From Coprinus comatus (Eukaryota; Basidiomycota; Agaricomycetes; Agaricales; Agaricaceae): a stretch of 64,000 nucleotides of DNA. The notes below the pieces were generated by a model. The model was not told where the DNA came from and did no database searches. It worked only from the letters and a program-made list of their open reading frames with translations. The first letter of the stretch is position 1. Every line of letters begins with the position of its first letter. The stretch is taken from NCBI GenBank assembly GCA_034638255.1, contig JAWPGT010000033.1, positions 62,001 through 126,000 of the forward strand. The letters are read 5' to 3'. The translations under genes were made by a program, and so were the position numbers. This document shows, piece after piece, positions 11,352-24,700 of the stretch.

Positions 11352-12424
11352 CACCATAATAACCTCTAATGATTTTTACATGTCTTAATTTTTTTAGATT
11401 ACATTACCCCCTGTACCTAATACATTTATTCCTGTAATTCAAATACCCTCAATGAAATGCTTACATCCCCCAAGCTTGACAGCATGGATCCGGTCCCAAG
11501 ACCTTTCTCCACTTTTTTAAAAAAAAAAAAGCAATTAAAGAGGACTAATGAAACGAATGGGTTCCTCCATCCTATAGTCGCCTTCCTACTCCAAAATAGG
11601 GATAGCGAATGTACAATGTACAGCTTTTTATCTTCTGACACCAAGTCTGTTATTCTCTCTTGAGGATCGTCTCCAAGGTAAATTTACACTGCCTTCTGGT
11701 CATTTAGCCTGATGGTTGTGATTTTTTGACCAATCTTATATGTTCACCTTGGTGTGACTTGACAGCTTATAACAGTATCTCTCATCCGTATAATGATGTA
11801 CAAACGTTCATCATGATTTACCCCCTCAGGAATGCATTACGCCGACACAAGATATATATAGTACGTTTCGATGGCATCAAAGTTTTCTAAATTTAAGTCG
11901 GATTTAAGTTATTGTCTGAAGTAAATGTTCGTAGCCCTAAGTATCCCCAATCGTCGTCTAACAACCAAGCATTTAAGACAATCTTAATGTTTTGAGTATA
12001 GCAACCAAAGCTTGGCCCCTGGCTTGTCGTGATTCAATATTTAACACTTGTCTAAAGTGGAACGTGCCGGCGGATTTACATGCCGAACGACCGTCCATTA
12101 AAATCTCCGGTGTACATTGCAGTGCAGATCCATCACTGAAATAGGTGATTCTTTACTTGTTTAGTTGCGGGAGCACGGCCTGTATTGACAGTACCGTTGC
12201 GAAAGGAACTCAACCGTGCCACGATGTATATGTTGCTGGGGCATGTGTCCTGGAGGCAGTACGTTCAAACCATACAATGATACATTCACTGCCACTCTTG
12301 ATAATATGTAACGTAAAGTGCAAGATGGCAAAGGTTACAAGGTATTTTTAAGTTGTCCACTTAGTAAAAAAGTGTATATAACTGTCTACCATATGTTTAA
12401 GTTTTAAACTTTCGTACTACACTA
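11352..12424. other. Gene-free region between copies A and B
   Basis: About 1.07 kb of AT-rich DNA with no credible coding frame. Its right end resembles the start-proximal leader of copy A (a shared TTTAAGTTTTAAA-like stretch), as expected if the duplicated unit included some upstream DNA. Confidence 0.45.
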
Positions 12425-13026
12425 CTAGTTGGTCCATTTTGGTTGGGTTTGTTGTCGACACCCGTGCTTTCTGCTGTCTTGAATTTGAGACGCTTGGATG
12501 AGACCATTCCGACGTACGTAGCGAGCCATCCTAGTAAAACGACTCAAGATTTTAGCAGTACTTACTCGAATTTCAATTCAGCTTCGACTCGTACTCGGTC
12601 AGGAGTGAGTCACCCCAGAAAGTCCAACTCGATTCAATCCTCAACTTCTGGCTGCTATTGTACCGATTAGTATGTTACATTCGTTTCTCAAGAGGAACTG
12701 AATAAGGCTCAACCTCTTGTAGTAATATTCGTCATCGTAATGACTGTGTGTTGCCATGTTCACTGGAGAAGACAAAAAAAGTCTACTAGAAGAACCCAAA
12801 GACAAAGCGATCTTAATGGTACCCAACTAAGTGGCACTAGGAATCCAGTGCAGAACTTGAATGGAATGGATAGCAATTCATATTAATCACAGATACAAAT
12901 GCTTTAAATGATGGCCCACTGGCAAATCATAAGGGAGGCCACTGTTCAACGAATGATAATAATTTTGTACCACCACCGGCTTACACTGAGTCTAGTAGTA
13001 ATACTAACACTACCAACAATCTATAA
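12425..13026 (+). pseudogene. Decayed tandem duplicate of the PPxY membrane protein (copy B)
   Basis: Reads LLSTPVLSAVLNLRRLDET, nearly identical to residues 19-37 of copy A, but the segment with the start ATG is missing or rearranged upstream. The homologous intron is recognisable by its GTATGT donor and TTGTAG acceptor at the same phase-1 position in the membrane-segment codons (about 12671-12719). The tail still ends in VPPPAYTE before a stop near 13026. Frame breaks between the ectodomain and membrane exon, and a TAA in the cytoplasmic region (near 12885), interrupt the product. The PY-motif region is the best preserved. It is a partial, disabled copy, unless a distant 5' exon supplies a start. 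Confidence 0.7.
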
Positions 13027-13507
13027 TGACTTGGCATATTCAAATCATGTTAAATTATTACTCTATTCCTATGATAACTTTTGTATCTAATCTTAATGCA
13101 TTGTGTTGAATTCGGACGGCAACGCTGGCACTCAAGTACTTAATGGGGGGCTGATGGTTCTGAAACTAATAAATGGAACATAGCATAATGAAATATGGTA
13201 GAATACCATACGTGATGCAGTGATGCTGCGCAGCATCATGTATCATAATTTATAATTTCTGCTGCTCCAGTGTTATATCATCTGGAGGCCGACTTCGGGC
13301 TGACATCTTATGTATGAATTATACTAACAAATTATCTTTTTGAATGTGATTTTTTTAAAGTTCCACTTCTGTATCTCTAAAATCACTAAAATAGCCACAA
13401 ATCCAAATCCAACTCCAAATCGAAAAAACTTCAGCTATAAATACGTTTGTCAACAAGTCTAACTCGTCGTACGAAATAGTATACTACTGAAATACAAAAT
13501 TCATTAA
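13027..13507. other. Gene-free region between copies B and C
   Basis: About 480 bp between the end of copy B and the end of copy C, which are convergent. It contains an 18-bp perfect palindrome at 13221-13238. No coding frame seen. Confidence 0.5.
13221..13238. repeat. 18-bp perfect palindrome
   Basis: TGATGCTGCGCAGCATCA is its own reverse complement. It lies in the AT-rich spacer downstream of two convergent PPxY genes. It could form a small cruciform or be a dimeric protein-binding site; no function is known. Confidence 0.6.
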
Positions 13508-14951
13508 TCATTGTTGGATAACTGGTAAAAGTGTATACGAAGGTGGTGGTGGTTGTAACACTGGCACTGTCGTGTCTTGAGTTTCTTTTTAACAATACAC
13601 AGAATCGATAATCAATGGATAAACTTATTTGGAAACCCCCGGAAACCCCAAAGTGGTTTCCAAATAAGTTCTCTGATGGTCTTTAGCAAATGTGCCGTTA
13701 ATCGGTGATGGATGATGATGGGTGATGGCCTGCTCCGGAGAGGTGTTCTGGTGATACGAGCGGTGTACAAGCGCACCCAGTTCCTAAAAATCACTTTTCC
13801 TTCCAAGAGTTAATCCATTGAGTGCGTATTTAAGGTGTTGGAACCTGGAAGGTTGGCATGTCGTTGTGGTAGTCTGAGAGTATAAGTCGATGCATATCTT
13901 GAAATTGATTACCATCAATCGATCAATTGATCTGTTAACACCTTCAGCTTCGAACTACAAAGGAATAAATATGTTTACTAACTAGAGTATAGAGTGATCA
14001 TATCGTCTGTCTGTGTGAGAGAACAGTGAGGGCGCACACATGAGATGTGGAGTTATTGTGGTAGTTTGAGAGTGTAATGCGTATCTTGAAATCAGTTCTG
14101 ATCAGTGATGGTGATCAATCAATCACCGTCTACGGTGATGGGGCAGGAGTGGTCATCATTTTTGGCCGGGGAATTCATGGGGTTTCCAACGACGTTTCTA
14201 AATAAGAAAACCCCCAAAGTAAGGGGGTTCCCAGGGTTTCCAGGTTTCCGGGGGTTTCCAAATAAGTTTATCCATAATCAATACCCAAGATTACCTTTTC
14301 AAGATAGTTAAATAGTGGCTAGTACTTACTACAGTCAATCTTATTTGGAGGTTCGAGTCCTTCAAGTTCTCGTAGTTCCTGTTCGTGATGTTCATGGTCC
14401 TTTTCTTTTTCTTTTTCCTGACCAGATCTTCTATATAATCCATAGAATAATGTGCCGAATAGGATGACGATGAAGAGTACTACAAAGTAAAAACAAATTG
14501 AAATGCAGAATATTAGTTTATTGTTTAGTTCCGTAGTACTAAATAGATTGAAGTTATGTAAAAAAAAATTGAACCTACCTATTCCTAAAACAACGCCAAT
14601 AGTTCTCTTTCCACTAATCTTCTTCGACTCATCACGTTGATTCAAAGATCTGTAAATACATTTTGAAGTTTCAGTGAATGTTATTACATGTAGTATCATC
14701 TTGAGAATTTGAAAGTTGTTAAGCGTGTACATGAATCGGCAAAAAAAAAGCCCGCCAGGTACGATAAAGAGAACCAAGAAACCGAAACCGAAACCGAAAC
14801 CGAAACCAAAAAACCAAAACCAAAACCAAAATAACAACAATCGATTCACACAACACTCACACAACATTATTCACGCCGCACATAACACACAAGTAGAAAC
14901 CAATTCCAACCAAACCAAACCAACTAAAACCGGGAACTTTGGTGACTTCAT
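13508..14951 (-). CDS. Single-pass membrane protein with C-terminal PPPPSY motif (copy C)
   Basis: Four exons (14951-14875, 14649-14579, 14479-14330, 13584-13508) join exactly to 124 aa. The N-terminus (MKSPKFPVLVGLVWLELVST) is a signal peptide related to that of copy A. A very short ectodomain leads to a transmembrane segment (TIGVVLGIVLFIVILFGTLF), a basic anchor (YGLYRR), an acidic Glu/His-rich tail and a terminal LQPPPPSYTLL motif. The intron inside the membrane-segment codons has the same position and phase (1) as in copy A, which supports common ancestry despite low identity. Intron 1 holds a hexanucleotide repeat. Intron 3 is 745 nt and contains a transposon-like element; without it the intron would be about 79 nt. 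Transcription is unproven but all splice sites are GT-AG. Confidence 0.72.
13615..14275. mobile_element. Non-autonomous DNA transposon (MITE-like) in intron 3 of copy C
   Basis: The element is 661 bp, bounded by 33-bp perfect terminal inverted repeats beginning ATGGATAAACTTATTTGG, and flanked on both sides by AATCA (13610-13614 and 14276-14280), a likely 5-bp target-site duplication. The left end contains a nested inverted repeat (13622-13637 against 13655-13670), so it can fold on itself. Inside is an imperfect direct repeat of about 45 bp (near 13863 and 14053). No transposase frame exists, so mobilisation would need a partner in trans. The superfamily is not assigned; the repeat ends match no family I can name. 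Confidence 0.85.
14778..14832. repeat. Hexanucleotide microsatellite
   Basis: Tandem AAACCG units (about four) followed by AAACCA/AAAACC units on the plus strand, inside intron 1 of PPxY copy C. Short and slightly degenerate. It resembles a telomere-type repeat only superficially. Confidence 0.8.
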
Positions 14952-15394
14952 AAAAATGATATTATCTGGTCGTAATAGAGCTGGTTATGGAGAAATTTCG
15001 TGCAGGAATTGTCATGGGCCCGGGAGACCTTTTTATACACATGCTTTCACATCATCGAACTCTTTCCGTCCATGCGAGCGAGATAGCATCACATGGCAGC
15101 ACATTGTCTCACATTGTCCCATCAACTTCTTATGCTATGCTATAAATAACGACGACGACGACGAAACGACGAAATCATAAGGGTTTTTATCGAGCTGATA
15201 TACTCGGTCATCACACCATTGGATTCACAGCGGTAGTACTTCAAGGGAGGCAAATTTAGATATCCTATATTCACCTGGTAAAAGAAGATACAAGTCTCGT
15301 ACATAGTACATCATGGTATAAACCTTGGTATAATAAACGTTTAAACTAAACACAAAAGTGCTATTACTATGGGTTTAGAATTTGTATCACTGGT

Positions 15395-17772
<2,378 letters not shown>

Positions 17773-17819
17773 GGCACGCCAAGCGAGGCTTAAGGCTGTC
17801 TACAACGTGTGACCTATTT

Positions 17820-18416
17820 CTAGCCACAACGACCATCTGCTGGCCCATCTTTCCATCTCTCATCCACCCTCACACAATCAAATATATCCTTTCCCAATTT
17901 CTCGTTCACCTCGTTGTGTCGCTCACACAACCATTGACTTAGTGCCGTCCGGCTACTGACAATCGGAGGATGTTTCTCCATGTTTTCTCCGAAGTCTTTG
18001 GCACACCAAGTACATGGGTAAAGAATTGGCAGTGATCGTAGTAATGCCACCATGTTAGCGCGTTGTTGGGGTGTTGGCTTATCCGGATAGTATGCCGCTG
18101 TTGTGTGCAGGAATGTCCATGTCGCATTTCCAAGTTGTTCGACGTCGGGTGGGCATCCTGGCGGTGGTCCGACTGGTTGGCTGGCCTGCGTCGTTTGTGC
18201 AGCAGTGGTTCCACCAGCTAGGGCAGCCATCATTGCAGTCGCAGATGTGTGTTTTGTACTTTGGTCTGCACGGCTCTTGTTATGTTGGTCGGATTCGATA
18301 TTTCGTGGTGACCAGTTGCGAAAAGCCGTACATATTTTACACGGTTTTCCATCTGGGCCCATCACCATGCCTGGTGGCATTGGCGCATTCTTCTTCTTAC
18401 CATCTTCAGTGGTCAT
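17820..18416 (-). CDS. ERV1: FAD-linked sulfhydryl oxidase ERV1
   Basis: One exon of 198 aa. The N-terminal shuttle cysteines are in KPCKICTAFRNW. The ERV/ALR domain shows the FAD-contacting TWTFLHTTAAYYPDKPT, the redox-active CxxC in YPCTWC, and the distal structural pair in LCERHNEVNEKLG...FDC. In the mitochondrial intermembrane space ERV1 re-oxidises Mia40 and passes electrons to cytochrome c. Lack of a presequence is normal for the family, which is imported by the Mia40 pathway. The start at MTTEDGKKK is chosen; another in-frame ATG (MTLIYAS) lies about 57 bp upstream and would add an unlike extension. The linker between shuttle and core is long and low in complexity. Confidence 0.93.
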   Translation of the reverse strand: MTTEDGKKKNAPMPPGMVMGPDGKPCKICTAFRNWSPRNIESDQHNKSRADQSTKHTSATAMMAALAGGTTAAQTTQASQPVGPPPGCPPDVEQLGNATWTFLHTTAAYYPDKPTPQQRANMVALLRSLPILYPCTWCAKDFGENMEKHPPIVSSRTALSQWLCERHNEVNEKLGKDIFDCVRVDERWKDGPADGRCG

Positions 18417-18586
18417 TTGTTTTTGGAAAACTAAATATCTTTCCCTTACCAATGACGCGTAAATGAGGGTCATGTGACTTACCCTTCTGTGCTCTGCCGG
18501 CAACCTGCTTCAACAATGTGCCATACGAAATCAGGTGAAAGGTGCCTGCTTATATCCTGTACTTCACCAAGGGACGGTTCGGAACG
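18417..18586. promoter_or_regulatory. Divergent promoter between ERV1 and carnitine acetyltransferase
   Basis: Only 170 bp separate two head-to-head start codons, both for proteins with mitochondrial roles, so a shared promoter is likely. No specific motif assigned. Confidence 0.55.
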
Positions 18587-20898
18587 ATGCTTGGGAGCCG
18601 TTCTCAGCGATATATACCAACATTTACCCTTCGACGATCAATGACTACTTCTACAATTAGGCTTACTCAACGTCCTGCCAACTGGAAAGCAGCTGCCCCT
18701 GACCTTCCATCCACAGTCACCTTTGCTGGTCAATCTAAACTACCAAAACTTCCAGTACCAAAGTTATCTGACACACTCGAACGTCTGAAGGACACCCTCA
18801 AACCTATTGCTTGGAATGATGCCGAGTTCCAGACCGTCAGCAAGAAGATTGATGAATTCGGTGCTGGGAAAGCTGTCGAGCTTCAGGAAAGACTCCTGAG
18901 TCACAACGAGAAGACTCAGCACTGGCTAGAACAGTGGTGGGATGATGCGGGTTATCTTGGTTATAGAGATTCGGTTAGTTTATTGTCCTTTAAGTTTCAA
19001 CTATTTCAGTTCTCATAAGTAAACACAGGTTGTCATCAATGTATCTTATTATTGCAAGTTGCCATTCACATCAGTGCCTCCAATCTATGCTGACTACATT
19101 CAGATGGATTCGATGAACAACCCGCACATTTACCCCAATCAGCTGCTGGACGGGCAGCAACTATCGCTCGTGGCGGCATGATCTTCCGCCAACAATTGAA
19201 GCAAGGATTGATCAAGCCGGAAGCTACCAAGGAAGGACCCATCTGCATGGATACTTATAGGTGGATGTTTGATTGTTGCCGAGTTCCGGGGCCTGAGGGC
19301 CTTGACTGGAGCGTCAGCTACGCGAAAGCAGGAGAAACAGGGGATTCTGGACACATTATTGTAATCAGGAAGAACAGGGTTTGGAAGATCAATGCTACGC
19401 AGAACGGAAGGATTCTTGGAACAGATGAATTTGTAAAGTGAGTAAATTGCCTTGTCAAGCGATGTATTTTTGTAAACATGATGTCATCTAGGCAGTTCCA
19501 GCATATCTATGATAATACGACACAGGAATATCCAGGTGTTGGTGTCTTGACAAGTAACAACCGCGATATTTGGGCCAAGGTCAGTATCCAAATATTAGCC
19601 TTTCTCGAGATGCTCACAGCAGATGCAGGACTACAACGAACTCGCTTCTTCGCCTAACAACAGTAAGATCCTACATGAGATTCAATCCGCTGCATTCATT
19701 ATTTCTCTCGATGATGCCAAGCCTAGCGACTTTGTCCAGCATTCTCGTAGTCTCTGGCATGGTGATGTCGTGAATGGTACACCTGTTGGTCTCCGCAACC
19801 GTTGGGTAGACAAACCCCTCAACTTTGTTGTCTTCGATAATGCTCACGCCGGTCTTATGGGTGAACACTCCGTCATGGACGGTACACCCACTGCTCGTAT
19901 GTGCGATGAAGTTCTCGACCTTGTCTATTCCCCTGCGTTCGATCACGGCGCTTCTGCATCCTCGAGCACACCTACACCTGAACCTTTGGACTGGGAAATC
20001 TCATCCGCCACATCTGAAGCCATTTCCAAGGCTGACGTTGCCGCACGCGAACTAATTGAGAGTCAGGCATTGAACTACCATTTAACCGAGTATGGAAAGG
20101 CTGCTATCAAGAAATTCGGTGTATCTCCAGATTCTTGGGCGCAGATGACTGTCCAGTTGGCTTTTAGACGGTTGCTTGGTGATAAATCGAGATATGGAGG
20201 CACTTATGAAGCTGCTACTACAAGAAAGTTCTATAAGGGCAGGACAGAGGCGATTCGTGTTGTGACTAGCGATGCCGATGCTTGGGTCAAGAGCATGGAT
20301 GATCCTAAAGTCAATGACGCAGAGAAAAAGAAATTGTTCGATGCTGCGACTAAGAAACATGTCACTCTTGCAAAGGCAAGTGGTCAAGGACAAGGTGTTG
20401 ATCGACACTTGTTTGGTATGAAGATTTTCTTGAAGCTAAAGATAATTTGCTGATTAAGGAATTTTTATAGGTCTTCGGAAGGTTTTGCAACCTGGTGAAG
20501 AACTTCCTGCGTTGTACAATGACCCCGTCTTCCAAAGGTCATCGTATTGGGTCTTGAGTACTTCGGCTATCTTCTCCAAACACTTCCCTGTTTATGGTTG
20601 GGGAGAGGTAAGATACTCTCTTGTCAATATGGTACACACTATTTTCTAATTTTATTTTTGTAGGTCGTTCCCGATGGTTTCGGCGTTGCATATATGACTG
20701 GATTTGATGGTTAGTAGACATCCGTTATTTTGTAAACATAGTACTTTGATTAACATCTGTCTTGCAGATTACCTTCAATTCACCATCACCTCAAGAACAG
20801 AAATGCCCAATGTAGAATTTGTAAAGGAAATTGCCAAGGCTGCTGAGGATTTATACAATCTACATATTGCAGAACAAACTTCCAAAGCCAGGCTATAA
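18587..20898 (+). CDS. CAT2: Carnitine O-acetyltransferase
   Basis: Nine exons. The start MLGSRSQRYIPTFTLRRS gives a basic, Ser/Arg-rich presequence typical of mitochondria, with an internal Met (MTTSTIRL) that could skip it. The C-terminal tripeptide is ARL, an acceptable PTS1-like signal, so dual mitochondrial and peroxisomal targeting is plausible as for yeast Cat2. Family blocks are RPANWKAAAPDLP, SYYYGFDEQPAHLPQ, MDTYRWMFDCCRVPGPEG, the catalytic His in GEHSVMDGTP, and TAIFSKHFPVYGWGEVVPDGFGVAYM-like C-terminal motifs. It moves acetyl groups between CoA and carnitine, needed for growth on fatty acids, acetate or ethanol. The intron at 19054-19103 is GC-AG (donor GCAAGT). The frame is intact throughout. 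Confidence 0.95.
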
Positions 20899-21792
20899 TG
20901 TTTTTCGGTACAATTGTCGTATAACTTATGTTATTGATTGAGTTTGTGGTGCTATACTTAAAGTGTTTTTTTTTGTGCTTCCATGTCATCGATATTGTTA
21001 TTGATTTTGATCAATGATATGCGACGACCGAAATTCTGTCACGTTGTGTTCTTATATCCTGAGGTGCAAACAAATGTGGCATGTGCTCTCTTTCAAACCT
21101 CCCCACGTAGTAAGGACTACATATATGTATTTAATTTTTCCCTAGCGTTTTCTCCATTCGTGAAATTAGGGGCATTGAAACTTGTGAAGAAGAGGGCAGC
21201 CTGGAAGGTAGCGTAGGGTAGCATCTAGCCGTGTTGGGAAAAAAAGATGTGATAAATGCCCCCGCGATGGGCTTCCTAGCCAAAGCGGAACTAGTTACCA
21301 GTGGTTTGAAGGCCCTTGAATGCTTAAATAAATGATTTATTCCAGGCAGCGGCACCGGAAACAGAGGGTTAATTTCGGTGTGAGTATTCGCATGATATAA
21401 TAGTGCTAAACAGGGTCATTTATCATTGAGAGCGGATTGAGGGTGATAAAGTAAACAAAAACGAAGGGGATGGATGATCCAGTGGCGGAAGATTTATTCT
21501 AGTCAAATTCTAGTGTGTGTATAGTCTATCGAGACATCGGAATAATAAACGGAGTTAGAAGCCGGGTACTGACTTTGTGTTGATCGTCTGAGGAGAATGT
21601 CTGAGGTTGTCGCTGAGGAGGTCACAGGGTGACCGTGTGACCGTAAGTGTGACGTGAAGCGTTGGACAAGTGGACTCTCAAGTTGTATTCCTCCTCCACA
21701 AAGTAGTTCTGCACGGGCACCTACGGCTCCCACCCCTTTTGTACTACCGGTTTCGTATCTGGTAGGCCAACTTTTCTGCTGGCTAGGTAGCC
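20899..21792. other. Intergenic region
   Basis: About 890 bp between the carnitine acetyltransferase stop and the LRG1-like start. No convincing coding frame. It presumably holds the 3' UTR of the former and the promoter and leader of the latter. Confidence 0.5.
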
Positions 21793-24700
21793 ATGAGCAG
21801 AGACCACGATCATGGAAGGGCTCCGTCGCCATGGAACAATTCAGCCCCAATAAATACCCCAGCAATATCCAATGACTTTGAGTCTGCACGAAGTCAACAA
21901 AACCAAGTACAGAACAACGCTTACAGTCGAAATAACCACAACACACCCTCACAGAACAGCTCTCGGTCGTCTGAGCGTCCTTCTATCCCCGTACGATCAG
22001 CCACCACAGGCTCAGCGGATCCCGATCGCACTCTCCCTTCGAGCTCTTACGGCCCGCAAAGTCGTAGTGAAGATTTGAACCATACAATATCATCCTCTCC
22101 GCAAAGTCTAGGACAGCTTTCAAACTCACCCAGGCCATCTCCGCCATTTCTAAATTCCAATTGGAACAGTCGTCCTTCTACCCCTGCTGGTCCTCAAGCC
22201 TGAAACCCCGCTCTGCTTCGGCCATTCGGATGATTCAGATCAAAATCTCAGCGTTAATACCCATGCATCGGGACACTCAACATACTCCTCTCAGTCCGGA
22301 GTTGCAAAACAGTCCAGCGTGGCCTCCTCAACATCTGCCAGCCTGTCTTCGACGTAAGTCTCGATCACGACACCCTTTTTATTTTCTCCTGGCAAGTTTG
22401 GTCGCAAACTAACGGGATGACGTCTTTTAGATCGTGTTCAGCATGCGGAAAGATCATGCAAGGCCAGTTTGTAAGAGCACTGGGCACCGTTTTTCATTTA
22501 AATTGCTTCAAATGCATGGTCCGTCTTTCTCATCTTCTCACTTCATGACGATACCTAACCTCTCCCAGGACTGTGGAGAGGTTGTCGCCCAGAAGTTCTT
22601 TCCCATCGAGGGACCTGAAGGGAAACAACATCCGTTATGCGAGCGGGATTATTTCCGAAGATTAAATCTTATTTGTGCAAAGTGTAGTTTGGCGTTGAGG
22701 GGGAGTTATATTACAGCCTGCAGTATGTTCATAATCATTTATTTCGATTCTATCTCTCATCTTGTTCTTCTTCATAGACAAGAAGTTTCATGTTGAGCAT
22801 TTTACGTGCTCAGTGTGTTCTACGTTGTTTGGCCCACAGGATTCGTACTATGAGCACGATGGTGACGTTTACTGTCACTTTCACTATTCAACTCGATTTG
22901 CAACCAAGTGCTCCGGTTGCAACAGTGCGATATTGAAGCAGTTTGTCGAGATCAATCGTAACATGCGGGATGAATGTTGGCATCCCGAGTGTTACATGAT
23001 CAATAAGGTAAAATTATTATCTTTTTAGTATACCTCCTAACTAACTATGTCTTAGTTTTGGAACGTGAAAGTTGTAGCAAGAAGACCGTCTAGTACATTA
23101 CCTATCGAAGGGGAGGTACAGGAGCCAGCATATTTCGAAGAAGAACGTAGAGAGACTGCAGTTTCATTAAAGGAGAAGCAAGTACGAATGGAACAACAGG
23201 TTTACCGCATCTGGACGTACGTAATTTCTTTGGCATTTTTTTCAAAAACAAACAAGATTTCTGATCATTTATTAAATATAGTGTTCTGTCAGCCTTTGAA
23301 GAGTCTAGCGCTGCGTGTATCTCTGATATGTTGAGGCAAGTCAGCAATGGACAATACTTGGATGCAATTCGGATGGCGGAAAAGTTTATCCTTCATGTTG
23401 AGGTGTTGTTCGCAACTATTGATGACCTGGAGTTTCACTTTTCTCGCTTGAAGTTGAAAGGTCGGTCGAAATTATCCGATATGTGGGAGAAGTATCTGAT
23501 TCAATTATTCAGGGATGTCTCATGTTCGAGAGGCTCGGATGCTTTGCAGAAAAACTGTCGAACTTTTCACACTTCTTTCACACACCCAAGAAACAGGTGC
23601 TCGTCGGATGGGCATGACTCAGGAATTACTGGCTCTTGTTACTGGTCTGGCTCATTACCTCAAGATCCTCATTCGAATTGCTTTGACGGGAGCCCTGAAG
23701 TTGGAACGAGAGCAGAGTGTCAGGGAGGCAATGTCTTCCTTCTTGGATAAACTACATCTGCTAGCAGTCCAGGGAGGTAACCCTGCCGCTCGAAGGATGA
23801 ACAAGGGTTACAACATCGAGTCTACCTCAAACCCTACAAGCAATCACGGAACCCAAGGTGTTACATATGGTTTCCGGAGCCTGGCCCCCGAAAATGCTGG
23901 CGATTCTCCTTTCGCATCGTCGGCTCTTCGAGACAATCGCATGTCATCTCAGAATCCACCTTCTGATTTGTGCGTCAGGTGTAACCAGACGGTGGAAGAG
24001 GATTGTGTACGACTAGGCACCTATCAGAGATGGCATTCGAATTGCATACAATGCAATGCATGTGGCAAGGTTGCACTTGTTCCTGTTCCCAAGGAACAAT
24101 CATCGAAGAGCGGGGATGAGAGAGATCCTAAGGATGGCTCGAAGGAAGTTGCAAAGCCCTCAACTGCTCGTCGGCCTCCAGCAAATGTCGGTATGTTTGT
24201 ATATGACCCTGACAGCCGAGTAGAAAAGCCTTCTTTTGGAGAGGTGCCTACTGTCATTTACTGCACGGAACATGCGCATGCCAACTGCAAGGGAGGCTTC
24301 CAACCTGTCCAACGTTTGGAGCAATACGCTTTTCTTCTTAATGTTGCATTACGTCGACTCTATCTTTTATTGAAAAAGCAGGGTGTTGTACCTCTATCAC
24401 CTGGTAAGCCCTTGTTTTCAGTGGTGGTTTGAGGATATTTGTCTGACTGGAATTGGTATAGTTGTATCGAGCCACGGGGAAATTACTTCCCCTTCAGTTT
24501 CCGACCCATACCGCACTTCAGAATATCGTAAAGTCAGCAATGTTGAACGCAAAAGCTCTGCCACAGCACATCTACCTAAACGTTCGACTATCATCGAAAG
24601 TCCTGCCGGCAAGATTGCTCAAGCTTCAGAACTCACTCATGGTTTACCAAGAGTGCAAGAATATGTCCAGCCTTCTAATGTTACCCCAATCACTCCAATC

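Noticed and set aside
14778..14832. Possible interstitial telomere repeat (AAACCG/AAACCA)
   Set aside because: Six-base unit unlike the usual fungal TTAGGG, only a few copies, and inside an intron. Treated as a microsatellite.
14716..15180. 154-codon plus-strand frame with a Lys-Pro-Lys-Pro run
   Set aside because: It lies across intron 1, exon 1 and the promoter of PPxY copy C and is driven by the hexanucleotide repeat.
23461..23514. Frameshift in the LRG1-like gene before MSHVREARMLC
   Set aside because: An intron with a GTCGGT donor and TTCAG acceptor joins LKLKG to MSHVREA in phase, so no sequence error is needed.
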